NCBI GenBank assembly: GCA_009809945.1
Contig: WTPW01000193.1
Coordinates: 165,657 to 229,656, forward strand
Source: Gigaspora margarita
Lineage: Eukaryota > Glomeromycota > Glomeromycetes > Diversisporales > Gigasporaceae
Reading direction: 5' to 3'
DNA: 64,000 nt
Shown: positions 1 through 10,775 of the stretch, in pieces
Layout: every line of letters starts with the position of its first letter
Position numbering within the stretch: the stretch's first letter is position 1
Program-made: the position numbers and the translations under genes
The notes under the pieces: generated by a model
Told to the model about the DNA's origin: nothing
Seen by the model: only the letters and a program-made list of their open reading frames with translations
Databases searched by the model: none

Positions 1-104
1 TTTTATTTTACTTGAAATTTGGAGATAAGATGTTAAATTTTGTCTTTTTTGATCAAAAATCCAAAATTGTGCATCAAATCTCTAAATTTCAAGTAAAATA
101 AAAA
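1..104. repeat. Small foldback hairpin
   Basis: Bases 1-25 and 80-104 are inverted copies of each other with one mismatch; the outer 20 bases read TTTTATTTTACTTGAAATTT. The window edge may cut the element on its left. No duplication of flanking DNA can be judged. Confidence 0.6.
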
Positions 105-131
105 CAAAATAGCCGGTTTGATGCATGTTTA

Positions 132-299
132 GGTGCTGAATAAGTTTACTTAGTGCATTTTGTTAGAATTAATTAATAAATATTTGCGAATTATAAGATT
201 TTATAAAATTTTATTAATAAAATTCTATAAAATCTTATGATTCATAAAATTTTACTAATTTATTCTAACAAAATGCACTAAGTAAACTTGTTTAGCNCC
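132..299. mobile_element. Foldback MITE with about 40-bp inverted ends
   Basis: The ends at 132-170 and 262-299 are inverted repeats (inner part TTTACTTAGTGCATTTTGTT) around an AT-rich palindromic core. It has no coding capacity. One N falls inside the right end. The superfamily cannot be set from the flanks. Confidence 0.6.
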
Positions 300-329
300 A
301 AAAAATACATATAAATATATTCGGACTCA

Positions 330-488
330 GACCAGTCTGCAGACTTCGGACCAGACCCGGACCGGACTCATNGTTGAGTCTGAGTCTGNTCTGAAGTCTG
401 AAATTAGTAAAATTTAGAGTCTGAGTCTGGTCTGATCCCGGACCGGACCCAGACCGGACCAGACCCGGACCGGACCTAGGAGCACTAT
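330..488. mobile_element. hAT-type element fragment with degenerate word array
   Basis: The sequence is a degenerate array of the word ggaccRgaccYgg and of gagtctgagtctgg, much richer in GC than its surroundings. It ends GGAGCACTA at 480-488, the same terminus as the complete hAT element at 18228-19501. No matching left TAGTGCTCC end was found, so it is probably a truncated or internally deleted copy. Confidence 0.5.
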
Positions 489-2290
489 AGCTAGCTAATA
501 TTATTGCTTACTACTGGTCTAGCTCGATGTATTCAACTCTAAGTTTAGACTAATTTGCAGAATTTTTGTTTGCGACTAATCTATCTGTCTACAGCATTAC
601 CAATTTTATGAAATGAAATTTTTCTAATTTTAGAGGTTAACTATTATGCAATTAAACAAAATTTCTAGAATTAACAAATACTGGCTAAGCTCTTGAAATA
701 GTAACTACCATTGTACTAGGTATTACCGCATGCGATTGAGTTAGTGCTATATAGCATTGGCTAATAGTTTCTGCTAGCATAATATAGGATAGTTGTCAAT
801 ATGAAACTGTCAGGAGGATTAGATACAAATACAACTTACCTTTCACAGTTGTTCTATTTGTAATTTGATCCTTGTATAAATTTTGCTCAGTTGTAGTAGT
901 TACTGAATGCAGAAGTTATTTAAGGCATGCTCATCTAATTTATGAATTTTAGCATCTAGACATAAATTTTTATATACTAAACTCAACTAATCCGGTCCTA
1001 CAGATGAAGCACTCACATCTCTACTTAGCAATCTTTCAATTTGTTGTATATATGTTTGAATTTCAACTCGACCAAATTAATTCTGCTTTAACTGGCTTAT
1101 TATTTGTTGTTATACATATTACTTTTACTTTGCTAAGGCTATACAAAGTTGATTTTTCATTTGTATTACCTGTATTCCAAAATTCTGATTAGTGAATAAA
1201 TTTTTTTAATATGCTGTAAATTTATATCTAAGGCTATGCAAAGGTAATTTTTGTTTTACTTAGCATAGAATCAGAAATTTAGGTCAATTACTAGCTTTTT
1301 TCTATAGTCCTATCAATATTTCAGAGAAGTTAAAGTCTCTATCGGGTGATAAAAAATAAATATATAAAAAAAAAATAACAAAATTGGATAATTGGTACAA
1401 TTAGGACTTCAAAAAAAAATAAAATAAAATAAAAAAAATTAGAAAAATAAAAAATAGATCTGCAGGTAATACAAAATAAAAATTTAACCATGCATGATCT
1501 AATAACCATAGCAGTCACAGAACATGTCCTATTACAAAAGTTCAAAATATTGTTCATATAATCATTTTTATATCGATCATTCAATTTTTATATAGGTTTT
1601 TCTTATGATAACCTTTAATTAATGAAACTATTTGGCTTTGGTTTATTAAGTCAAAAATATAGTTCTAATGTTTTATTATTAAACTACAAAATCTTGGTTC
1701 TTACTATCTTTAGTTCAAAGAGAAACTTTGCTCAAAGTTAGAGTGCACTGATCTCTGTCATATATAGCTTCTGATCAATTTCAAATTAATAGTCTATTTG
1801 CTATTTTACTACTCTACTTTCTTTACAAATAATTCTTTACAAATAATTCATAGCAATCATTTCAATGATTTACACTTCACACAAAGGTTAAACAATTAAA
1901 GATTTTAAATACCACATGCCTGTTTTATACTTTTATTAATTCAGTCATCCTTTCTTTTTTGCTACAATAATAGAACTAAGCACACATGTTGCAGCTTCTC
2001 TCTAGTCATAATAGCAAGTTTTTCCTTCATTACAAATAGATCCAAGCATGATTAGGCTTGCATAGAATCTAGTAATACAATTAGGCTTGTATAGTATAAC
2101 AGTTTCTTTCATATTTTTTTGCCATAAGGTATAAAATACCTGATTGTAAGTGTGCATACCATAACTACCTATTGGATTATACTTGCATTAAGTTGGTAAA
2201 GGATCTGCCATACCATGCAAATATTTGATTATTTATTTTTTACTCTTGGGTAGCAGATCACAACAATTGGGTAGGTAACTCTGTTTTTTT
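489..2290. other. AT-rich DNA without a recognisable gene
   Basis: No supported gene. The short frames at 1004-1192 and 1339-1584 have AT-driven composition and no domain. A partial copy of the CAGT-ended foldback family (see 34406-35474) begins near 1511 with CAGTCACAGAACATGTCCT and fades by about 1580. Confidence 0.5.
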
Positions 2291-2378
2291 TTTATATACT
2301 AGGTTCAAATTTATTTTTTTTATTTTTTCTTCAAAGCAAAACTAATATATATATTTTTTTAAGTTGTTGCTTTTTGTA

Positions 2379-2960
2379 TTGAACAAAGAACTAGAAATAG
2401 TTAGACAATAAGTATCAATTTCATTCTCTGGTTGTTGTTTTTCTGAAATAAAACTAATATTTTTTCTAATATATATTTTTTTCTTTAAGTCATTGCTTGT
2501 TGAACCATGAATTAGGATGAATTACAACAAATTAGAATAAATTAGAACTTGATTTTAGTTGATATTGAACAAAGAACTAGAAGTAGTCAGATGATAAATA
2601 TCAATTTCATTCTCTGGTTTTTTTTCTGAAAATAAACTAATATTTTTTTCTTTTGTAACCTTTATGTTACAAGACAGTAGAACTTAAAATAAGCATTTGA
2701 AGATTTGAATCTGATATTCTGGGGAATTAGGACTTGATCTTGGTAGTAGAACAAAGAACCAGAAATAGTCAAATAGTAATACTTTTTTTCTTTGTGCTAG
2801 GTTTTTTTTTCTTCGAAAATATGCCTTAAATTTCTCTTTTGTAGTTTTTTACTTTATAGAAAATTGAAATATAAAAGAGGCATCTAAATATTCAGATTTG
2901 GACTGTTCGGAAAACTATGAAACTGTATAAATAATAAGTAACAGTTTCATTTTCTTCAAT
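2379..2960. repeat. Degenerate tandem repeat, about 185-bp unit
   Basis: Three to four diverged copies of a unit starting GAACAAAGAACTAGAAATAG followed by tcaatttcattctctgg recur at about 2379, 2567, 2752 and more weakly near 2910. This looks like an old satellite. No coding signal. Confidence 0.55.
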
Positions 2961-3085
2961 TTGTTTTTGTTAAAGTAGGAATTAACAGCTTTTTTTTTTA
3001 GGTTTTTGCTCAGTTAGATACTAAATAAATATTTCAAACTTTTTAAACCTGAGTAAAAATCTGTAAAAATTGGAATAAGAGATAA

Positions 3086-3155
3086 GTTTTAAATTTCTTA
3101 ATTTGGGATTGATTTTATATTTTAAATTTCTTAATTTGGGATTGATTTTATATTT
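3086..3155. repeat. Two tandem copies of a 33-bp unit
   Basis: The segment TTAATTTGGGATTGATTTTA and its flanks occur twice head to tail with essentially no differences. This is a recent local duplication, or possibly an assembly artefact. Confidence 0.7.
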
Positions 3156-3159
3156 TGAG

Positions 3160-5137
3160 TAAGAACTAACATTTTATTACTTTATAGCTCTTCTCTTCAT
3201 TAAAGTGATTGGTTATTTGAGAATTGGGAATGCAAAATAGGAAAAGGGTATATATGAGATCATAATGGAATTATTATGATTATATAGTTCGAATTAATAG
3301 ATATATAAATTATATAATATTTGAATAATGTAATAAGTAACTCTTTATTATTTTAATAAAAAATAAAATAAATAAAAAAATTTTCATTTTTTATTACTGC
3401 TACTATAAATTATTTATATCATTCTATTTGTATAACATTTGACTTATTTATTAAAAAAGGATCTAATTATACAGAATTGTACTATACATTAATATGCTTT
3501 TATAATAATCTAAGCCTAAAGCCCTTTATAATCACATTCTGCATTTATGTACCACAAAGTCCAGTTCCCAACCCATTATTCTTAGATTCTACTCTACAAG
3601 AAAATTTTAGTAACTAAATTAACAATATTGCTATAGAAATAAAAAAGCACTATTTACTAGCATCACTAATAAACTAAATTGATGAGAAAAAAATAAGAGA
3701 ACACTTTTGCTACTTTAATTCCAATCTATACATAGCGAAGGTCTACTAAAGAGTAATTAGTACAATAAAAAAAGCTACACATAATTTCTACTTAGATTCA
3801 AATTGCCATTGTTAGGCTTGTTTTTGTAATCCCTATTTTAGATTTTTGTTCTAGTGAAGTAGAGAGATCTAGAAAAATTCGTGTTCAAGTAAGCAAAATA
3901 AAAAATCATAAGTTCTTATTTTGAAAAAATTCAAACCTAGATCAAGAATAAAAACTGCTCTTACTACTTACCAAGCTTTCATGACCTCTTGACCATATTA
4001 TTTAGATCCAAGTCTTTAGATGCTTAATTTATGTTTTAACTATTACAATAAAACAAAAACTTTTGCTTCTTATTTTAAAAAAAGAAAATAAACTCAAAAA
4101 AAAAAGATAAATATTAATACTTATCATTATTCAGTTTGTGATTTTTATCCAAATCACATTTGAATCTTCAAATACTATTTTTGTGTCCAACTACTGCTCT
4201 AATAAAGTATAAACTTGAAAAATAAAATAAAATAGCAAAATAAACAAACTTATTTATTGATATATTGATCTGTGCAACTATTGCAATATTGCACATAGAT
4301 CTTATTCCTTTGTATACAATTTAAAATTTTAAATAAAACTTAAAATAAACTTTAAGGGTCTTTTTAAATACCTATTTTGTTGTAAATAATTATTTAGATT
4401 ATGCAAAAAGATCCTTTTAGTAGCCTCTACAAAAAAGGAATAAAGGTAAAAATTATTTGAATTAACTGTCCAATGTACTTTATAAAAAGGCACCTTTTAG
4501 CAAATGCTTTAAAGCTAAAACTAAAGGTCCTTTATCAATAATTAGAGTTGTAGTGCTCTTGATTCATAGTTATTATCAAAGCAAAGCTGGGCTCAGTTGC
4601 AATACTTCAAAGAGAATCTTAACATTTGTGTTAAAAATTGCAAGTTTTAGGCCTGATTTTATTTTATAAAAAATAAAGCAATAAAGGTATTTCTGGTATA
4701 AAACAAAAGCATGAAACCTGTAAAGTAAAATTTGTTTAAAATTGAATATTATTTGCTATTAATTAATTGAAGTAGTTAAAGAAAAAGTCACACTGATGTA
4801 TGTTACACAACAAAAAATTACTACTAAGATCATTGGGAACAGGGATAATGATTTTCTGCAGTGAAAACTTGCCAATTCTGTCCATGACAAAAACAAATTC
4901 TGCAAAAATTCTGTGCATTAAAATTTATAGTTTCTGTATGAATATTGTGTTGGTCCTTTATAAACTTTGCATTGGTTATATAGAAATCTTGAATATTCTG
5001 CAATCAATTTGTCATTTAGTCTTCAGATTATTTCAGACATTAAGCAAAAAATTTTCTTCTGACCATGCTCATATTTCAGGTTTATTTATTTTTTACATCA
5101 GAACTTTTCAGAAGTTATATTTTTATAACCTTGTACT
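3160..5137. other. AT-rich stretch with one unexplained frame
   Basis: Nothing convincing is seen. A 115-codon frame on the plus strand (4800-5147) is rich in Leu, Ile, Phe and Cys with no motif, and its end runs into the inverted terminus of the 5138-5764 element, so it is probably not a gene. Confidence 0.4.
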
Positions 5138-5764
5138 TATCCCTTAAGCCATATATTTTAGCGTACAAATTAATATACTAAAATTTTTAAAAGAAAATTA
5201 AGCTCTAAAAAAAAATTTTTAAAGAAATCCTCTATTCTAATTGGTTATGGTGACTTTCATAAACTCAAGTCACGTGGCACACTTCACAGTTACAGCATGG
5301 ATCACTTCGTATAGCCTAAACATCAAGTAAAACTTTAGCTGTTAGTTGTGAAGTATGCTTTGTGAACCAAACTTTTGCTGCCATATTTCTATGGCATTGC
5401 CTCAATAACCAATTATATAAAGTTGGTCATGAAGTATCTATGATCAACTTTAATGTTGTATTATGAAAGAAACCTGTATGTGACAATTGGGAAGAATTTT
5501 GATAAGTGTCACGTGCAGGTTCCTTTTTTAGTATTAAATTTGACATCAAAGTCCTATCACGATCCTATTACGATCCACATTAAATACCTAATTTTTTAAA
5601 AATTATAAAAGAAATTTTATGAGATAGGAATTATATAGCATTTAACATGTGATATGCTTTTATTTTAGCTTAGAAAGTAGGGGTAAAGCCTAATAACATT
5701 TTTATGCAATAAGTCTTTAAAAATTTTAGCGTACAAATATGTACGCTATATGGTTTAAGGGATA
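5138..5764. mobile_element. TIR element with TA target, 627 bp
   Basis: The ends read TATCCCTTAARCCATATA and its inverse, and an inner GCGTACAAAT block is also mirrored. If the outer TA on each side is the duplicated target, the inverted repeat begins TCCCTTAA, which would fit a Tc1/mariner-type MITE. No transposase is present; superfamily placement is an inference. Confidence 0.55.
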
Positions 5765-5826
5765 AAAAAAACTAAATAATTTATAAATCCCTACTTTCTG
5801 CGGCAATTCCGTGCTATTCTTAATCC

Positions 5827-6070
5827 ATTCCATGTTTACAACCTAATTCCGTGATTTCTGCGGCATTCCGTGAAATGCAGAAAATCATCGTCCCTGATCG
5901 AGAAAGGACATCGGACTGATCCGGAATGTTTTGTAACAAACCATCTCGGATCAGTCTGAAAATCAAAACAAACGATACCGCGATAATATATCGTATTATC
6001 GAAAAATAATTACCGAAATTTGGATGATCATCACAAAATTCATCATATGTCCCACTAATTTTCAAATCAG
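5827..6070 (-). CDS. Spliced coding-like segment, unidentified (partial)
   Basis: On the minus strand a textbook short intron is visible: the donor GTAATT begins at 6013 and the acceptor TTGATTTTCAG ends at 5956 (58 nt). An upstream acceptor TTTCATTACAG ends at 6071. The exon 6070-6014 is 57 nt and open in one frame (ISGTYDEFCDDHPNF). The downstream exon from 5955 is open in two frames; the one reading TDPRWFVTKHSGSVRCPF looks more protein-like, but it fits the upstream exon only if translation starts inside that exon (MMNFVMIIQIS). Base composition is clearly more balanced than the flanks. No family recognised. It may be the 3' end of a host gene whose 5' part lies above 6100, or a decayed piece. 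Confidence 0.35.
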
Positions 6071-6106
6071 CTGTAATGAAAGACTACGATCAAATAATGG
6101 AATAAT

Positions 6107-6131
6107 ACACTGGCTGCGAAGCAGTCAGTGT
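6107..6131. repeat. Compact GC-rich hairpin with GAA loop
   Basis: ACACTGGCTGC, then GAA, then GCAGTCAGTGT: 11-bp arms with one mismatch and a three-base loop. The core GCGAAGC is a known exceptionally stable DNA mini-hairpin. A second hairpin of the same build, with other arm sequence, is at 10105-10129. Confidence 0.6.
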
Positions 6132-6562
6132 GCCATTCCGCTCGTCCGTTCTGGATGGTGGCGAAATTATTTTTGAAAAAAAGTAATTGCGGCATAAATT
6201 TGCCAATGCCATATTTTTTATATGGACTCAAAAAAATTATACAGTTTAATGTATTTTAATAAGGAATTCAAGTAATTTCACCTAATTTTGCCAATTATGA
6301 AAATTTCTCCAACTATGGAAAACTAATTTCGCCAGGCTTATTAAGGAAAGTGATTTCTGTTTTTACGTTTTACATGTACGTGTTTATTCCATTTATTCAT
6401 TTTATTAAAATGTTTTTTCAAGGTAAAGTGAATAAGAATTAACAGAATTAAGGTTTTTTTTAGTATATCATAAAAATTAATATGAAGATTTAAAAGAACA
6501 AGCAAGATACAATTCATTATTAATAAATAATTGAGTGTTTTATGATAACATTACTGCCGCAT

Positions 6563-7020
6563 CAGGGTATCGCTCATTTTGTAGACGGCCATTTCATCAA
6601 GAACTTATCTTGCAGACAATTAATTTGCAGACAAAAATATTTTACGGGTGATAAATTCATCGACAGGTTTTTTCATAGGCAATTATTTCACCGATGTCTT
6701 ATTTTATAGACAGTTTATTTCACTGACATACTAGGATGGCATGTCACTATGTCCAATTGGTTTCAATTTTTTTTTGACATATGTCCAATTGAAAATGGAC
6801 ATATGTCCAAAAAAAATTGAGGCCAATTGGACATAGTGACCTGCCATCCCTGCTGACATATCATTTTTCAAAGTAGTTCAGTTAGAATTAGAGCTTATGT
6901 CAGTGCAATTTATAAAAACTTGTCCGTGAGATGAGCCATTGGTAAAATAAACTGTCTACAAAATGAGCTGTCGGTTAAATAATCGCTTGTGAAATGAATT
7001 TGTGTATTAATCCAATGATA
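6563..7020. mobile_element. Degenerate word-array element, host of a nested MITE
   Basis: The left part repeats words such as ctcattttgtagacgg and tttcatcgacagg; the right part carries the same words inverted (cgtctacaaaatgagc-like). The left end starts CAGGGTATCGCTC, a hAT-like terminus. A clear matching right terminus was not found. The hAT MITE at 6731-6852 is inserted in the middle. Confidence 0.45.
6731..6852. mobile_element. hAT MITE, 122 bp, exact 8-bp TSD
   Basis: The inverted ends read GGATGGCATGTCACTATGTCC-like on the left and CAGGGATGGCAGGTCACTAT on the right (inverse strand), with the word ggacatatgtcc repeated inside. The 8 bp ctgacata at 6723-6730 are exactly repeated at 6853-6860. 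The (C/T)AG-GGATGG terminus resembles the Ac/hAT family. Non-autonomous. Confidence 0.85.
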
Positions 7021-7940
7021 CGGATTCGTCGCAGCTGATACTGAGATCTGTTGATGTTGAGAACTGGATCTATTTTAATAAAAGATTTTGAAATTTTTGA
7101 GAGCTTTTTTTTTTTTTTTTGGAATTAGATTAAGATTTAGGGTTAGACCAATTAATAAAAAAGTAAATATATATTTTTGTAGGTTTAGCAGTATATCAGA
7201 TTTAGATACTTTCAGTCTCAATTGAGATAATTAATTCTCAAAAACCAGCATAAGGATTGTGGGCAGATAAATTTAAATTTAAATTTTATTCATAAATTCT
7301 CCAAAGGCCATTTTCCTATCAAAAGCCCACTCACTTATTTAAAGGCCTTCGACTATTCTTTTAGATTTTATGATTCAAAATGTCCTTAGTCATTAATATT
7401 GGCTGGTCACAGAGATACGTTCATTTTTAGTCGGCCAATTTTAATGATTAGACATTTTTAAATCACAACAACCCGTAGAATAGTCAGATGTCTTAAAGTT
7501 TATAGTCCTCTTCAATGATCTAAATCCAGTATTAGATTTCAATTAGGTCGTATTAATCGCCATTGATTTATATAGATTAAATAAAAAATATATTATTTCA
7601 AATAAACACACCATTAAAAAGTTATGAGTTTAAAAATTTTTTTCATGTGATTAAAAAAAAACATTTGGCCGCCATTGTAACCATGTTTGTTATTTTCGGT
7701 TCGTGTCTGGTGTAGATAAATTTGACCTATAATAAAATGAACTGAGTCCAATACCCCTGAAATAAATCTAATTTCCAAATGTACCCTTGGAACGATTTGC
7801 GGACTTTAATTTTCTATCAAACGACATTTGCCATTCAACGATTTGAATTACAATCTTTTTACTTCGTCTACATTACCACAAATGAAATAATTATATTAAT
7901 TCCTTATAGAACTGAAATGTTTTATGATTGATTTAAATTT
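7021..7940. other. No recognisable gene
   Basis: AT-rich DNA with moderate composition. No open frame, element end or RNA gene could be supported. It may hold 3' untranslated or intergenic sequence of the exon-like pieces just above it. Confidence 0.4.
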
Positions 7941-7944
7941 TTCT

Positions 7945-8015
7945 TACTCAGTCATTTCTTCAGGAATTAAATTAGCTTCAGCTAGTCTTTCGTTCACATC
8001 TTTAATAGCTGTAAA
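7945..8015 (-). CDS. Putative last exon of an unidentified host gene
   Basis: On the minus strand a good acceptor (TTTTCTTTACAG, ending at 8008) is followed by an open frame ending in TAA: IKDVNERLAEANLIPEEMTE then stop. The residues look protein-like (charged, helical). A possible upstream exon reading ALENERAKQIL, with acceptor TTTTTAAAG and donor GTGAAT, lies near 8290-8325. The intervening DNA contains a small CAGGGG-ended inverted repeat. No family recognised. Confidence 0.35.
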
Positions 8016-8027
8016 GAAAATTGTGTT

Positions 8028-8127
8028 AATTGAAATAACGCGCAGGGGTGAAATTACAATTTTCGGCCCGGATTAAGTTTAATTCGGGCTGAGATTCGAA
8101 ATAACGCCCCTGTGCATTATTTCGCGG
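8028..8127. repeat. Small inverted repeat with CAGGGG core ends
   Basis: GAAATAACGCGCAGGGGTG on the left and its diverged inverse (CGCCCCTGTGCATTATTTC) on the right enclose a CCCGGATTAAG/CTTAATTCGGG-like palindrome. It may be a short hAT-type MITE (CAGGGGYG), but no duplication of the flanks was found. Confidence 0.45.
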
Positions 8128-8342
8128 CTATATGGCACTGTTCACGTCATTTTCCGACAAATTTGTGTAACATATGGAAACTTTCATTCTATTAATGTCT
8201 TCTAGACAATTAAATCTCAAAAAAACATTCTTTAAATACCGATCTTCTCTAAGTGCGGCCTTTGTTTATCCCAAATTCACAGAATCTGCTTAGCTCTCTC
8301 ATTTTCAAGCGCACTTTAAAAAGAAACAAATAATATAAGTTT

Positions 8343-8434
8343 ATTGTACGGGATTGCATTATAATTAAATTTGCGCGGTCTAAACCGTGTCACGTGGCCT
8401 TCGACCATGTGACCCAGGTTAGCCCGTACAAATT
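8343..8434. repeat. Small inverted repeat with internal E-box-like palindrome
   Basis: TTGTACGGG near 8344 is mirrored by CCCGTACAA near 8423, and inside lies GTCACGTGG...CCATGTGAC (about 8388-8412). Probably a degraded MITE. The CACGTG palindrome could also be a regulatory site, but nothing here shows that. Confidence 0.4.
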
Positions 8435-8550
8435 TAGTTTTTTTCTACAATCCATACAATAACTATAACAAATTCATACTAATTTTGTGAACAAATGGAA
8501 TTGGTGTAGTTGTTCCTTTAATATCTAACAAATAATTTTATGAGAAGGCA

Positions 8551-8606
8551 TCATTCATCTTTAAGGTCGACGATCATCTCCTGTCCATTGGTAGTTGTCG
8601 CATTCT
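8551..8606 (-). CDS. Putative terminal coding piece, unidentified
   Basis: On the minus strand, after a possible acceptor (ATATCATAAAAG), the frame reads NATTTNGQEMIVDLKDE and then TGA at 8553-8551. The residues look like a genuine protein C-terminus. The DNA above 8700 is occupied by a transposon, so the gene's 5' part is missing, further away, or separated by a long intron. Relation to the 7945-8015 exon is unclear because each has its own stop. Confidence 0.3.
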
Positions 8607-8699
8607 TTTATGATATAACATCATATAACCGAGGAAAAAAGAATCTTTAGAAATGCGCACTTAAATACATTGAACTTACAAATAACGATCCTGCTAGTA

Positions 8700-9135
8700 C
8701 CTGTCATTCTCGTTATAGTGAACTCTCGATATAGTGGATCCTACAATTATAGTCATCTCGATATACCGTAATTTACCGTGGAAGATACCCCCTTTGATCG
8801 ATACCCCCCTGATTTGTACTGGGTATATTTCAAGCCATTTGTTGTGGTGTTTGCAAGAGACCCGGGTACAAATCAAAGCCCGATTACTAATAATAATTTT
8901 TTTTTTTACTTATGGGCTGATATACATTCCTTACAAAAGACCCCCCCCCCACCCAACGTACCCTATACTATACAAAAATACAAAATACCCGTGGAACAAA
9001 TCAAATTATTTAACACGTGAAATTAAATCGTACCCGGGTATCTTACACGGTAAATTACGGTAGTGAATTTACTAATAGATTCTCGATATAGTGAAGAAAT
9101 CTCACAGCCGATCACTTCACTACGAGTGTGACTTG
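8700..9135. mobile_element. TA-flanked pogo-like MITE, 436 bp (with insertion)
   Basis: The ends align as CCTGTCATTCTCGTTATAGTG and CAAGTCACACTCGTAGTG (inverse strand), each flanked by TA (8698-8699 and 9136-9137). The words gttatagtgaactctcgata repeat inside, typical of pogo/Fot-type termini. A second TA-flanked element (8766-9060) is inserted in it. Superfamily call is an inference. Confidence 0.55.
8766..9060. mobile_element. Nested TA-flanked MITE, 295 bp
   Basis: The inverted ends CCGTAATTTACCGTGGAAGA and CCGTAATTTACCGTGTAAGA are almost identical and are bordered by TA at 8764-8765 and 9061-9062. Removing it with one TA restores the repeated word ctcgatatagtga of the outer element. Inside are GATACCCCC and CCCGGGTA words and a run of ten C at 8941-8950. 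Confidence 0.75.
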
Positions 9136-9638
9136 TAGTCTAGAAACAAAATATCTATACTTTAAAGGAACTTTGTGAAGCCATACTAATGAAATCTCAG
9201 CTCAAAACAGTGATGCTTCTTCAAGTCATCAAGACAACAAAAACACATTCTGTTTTTACTATAGTTAACGTAGAATATAGTTTGTTTGCATGGTTTTGTT
9301 CTAATTCGGTACTTCTGTACTTTTCCTGTACGATGGTTGTTTCCATATTTGGTTTTTCCTTTTTTTTGATTTTTTTTTTTATATTATTTTAATTAAAATA
9401 AATAAAATTTTTCCTTGGTTACCGTGAAATTACTTGATCAAAAATCAACCTGTCTTTGCCTTGTATACTCTCCTTTAGGAATCAGATCATGCCAAATTAG
9501 CCTAAAAAAATCTTTACGTTTTTATATACTCTATACTATACATTACTGTATACTCTTTACTCTATTTAAATTTACTATTTCGAATTCGTAAACCATTACT
9601 AGAGCACTGCCCACCCATCCACCTTACAAACTTACGTT
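9136..9638. other. No recognisable gene
   Basis: A 67-codon frame at 9189-9392 ends in poly-Phe encoded by a T-run and is not convincing. Nothing else is seen. Confidence 0.4.
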
Positions 9639-9784
9639 TTATTTATACTTTTTTTGATGAAATTTCTTGTTACACATTCTAGTAGGTCTCGACTTCAGAT
9701 TAGCAGATCCGCGCCGATTTTCTTTAAAAAGATCGATTCCCGAACACGGCGGCAGTGTATTTAAAACTTCACTGACACGAATGG
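9639..9784 (-). CDS. Exon-like open frame, basic C-terminus, unidentified
   Basis: The minus strand is GC-richer here than anywhere nearby and is open for about 48 codons up to a TAA at 9641-9639, with stretches such as LNTLPPCSGIDLFKENRRGS and RPTRMCNKKFHQKKYK. A possible acceptor (GACATAAG) precedes it at 9785. An upstream piece ending at a GTATTAATT donor (about 9930) fits in a different frame, giving a shorter end. Real exon, 3' untranslated region and chance are all possible. No family recognised. Confidence 0.3.
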
Positions 9785-10004
9785 CTTATGTCTTTTTATG
9801 ATATAAAAATTACATGTTTTATCTATTTTATCCGTATTAACGTTAATATTTATATTAATAAGCTTCAAATACCATTTATTTGTTAAAATAAAGATAAAAT
9901 TTTTTCTTATTTATTAATTAATACCTTATAATAAAACCGTAACAAGCAATCTAATACAGTATAGTCTTTTTTAATATTGGGTAAGTTAGAAATTTTTGAC
10001 CGAA

Positions 10005-10085
10005 ATTTAAATATTAGCCAATTGACCGTTGGCCGTTTGCCAACCAATTGCTAAAAAAATTGGCCGCAAAAAATTGCCAACACTG
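10005..10085. mobile_element. Remnant of a hAT-type word array
   Basis: Repeated words ttggccgtttgccaa and aattggccg end at CACTG (10081-10085), which on the inverse strand gives the hAT-like terminus CAGTGTTGGCAA. The opposite terminus and a TSD were not found. Confidence 0.35.
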
Positions 10086-10104
10086 ACCAAATGTACTGAG
10101 CAAC

Positions 10105-10129
10105 ATGGGTGGCACGAAGTGCCACCCAT
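10105..10129. repeat. Perfect 11-bp hairpin with GAA loop
   Basis: ATGGGTGGCAC, GAA, GTGCCACCCAT. The arms are perfect. Same design as the hairpin at 6107-6131 but with unrelated arm sequence. Confidence 0.7.
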
Positions 10130-10554
10130 CGTACTAACGATTCATATAGAGTACGGATTGAATAATTGAATCCAGATTCGTTATATACAAAGTAGTATTC
10201 AGATTCGATTTGAATGGGCTTTAATTAAAGAATAGGATCGAGGTACTACCTTTGTTAACTCTCGTAAGTAATTAATACTACAGTGAAGCTACTATAATTT
10301 AAACTTATTAGACCTAAGAATGGTTTTTTGTCTTATTACAAATCTTCATCATGACGACTAATTCACAGACCGCATCAAACATTTAATGTTATATTTTAGA
10401 ATATTATTTTATTATTTTACGGTTTCTATAAAACTCGTGGGTACAGGAAAATAGAAGATACTGGCTAGTTTTCAATAAAATTAAAACTAATTAAACAAAA
10501 GATAAAGTCAATATAGATTACTCCTATACGAAAATATGGAAATTTAGGAATATA

Positions 10555-10775
10555 ATATTGTAGCACGGATATAATTATGGTTTATGGTGCCTAAAATTTT
10601 ATATATTCATTAATTATAAATAGTATGCCATTATAAATCTAAATTTACAGAATTTGAATATAATTTATTGGTCTATCCGTTTGCGCAGCTACCTTATTTT
10701 GTAAAACTCTTGTATTATTTATATATGTCAACTTCTTCATCTTTCAAGTTTTGCTAATGATAAATAATAATTCAT
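10555..10775. repeat. Dispersed repeat, empty site for the 58175 MITE
   Basis: This segment is a diverged copy of 58125-58570 (shared words include caacttcttcatctttcaag). Where the 58-kb copy has a 246-bp MITE flanked by TTA on both sides, this copy has a single TTA, so it preserves the state before insertion. Confidence 0.75.

Noticed and set aside
4800-5147. 115-codon frame as a gene
   Set aside because: No start context, splice signal or motif; its end overlaps a transposon terminus.
8734-9063. Three overlapping frames (60-109 codons)
   Set aside because: They fall entirely within two nested MITEs and include their inverted ends and a C-run.
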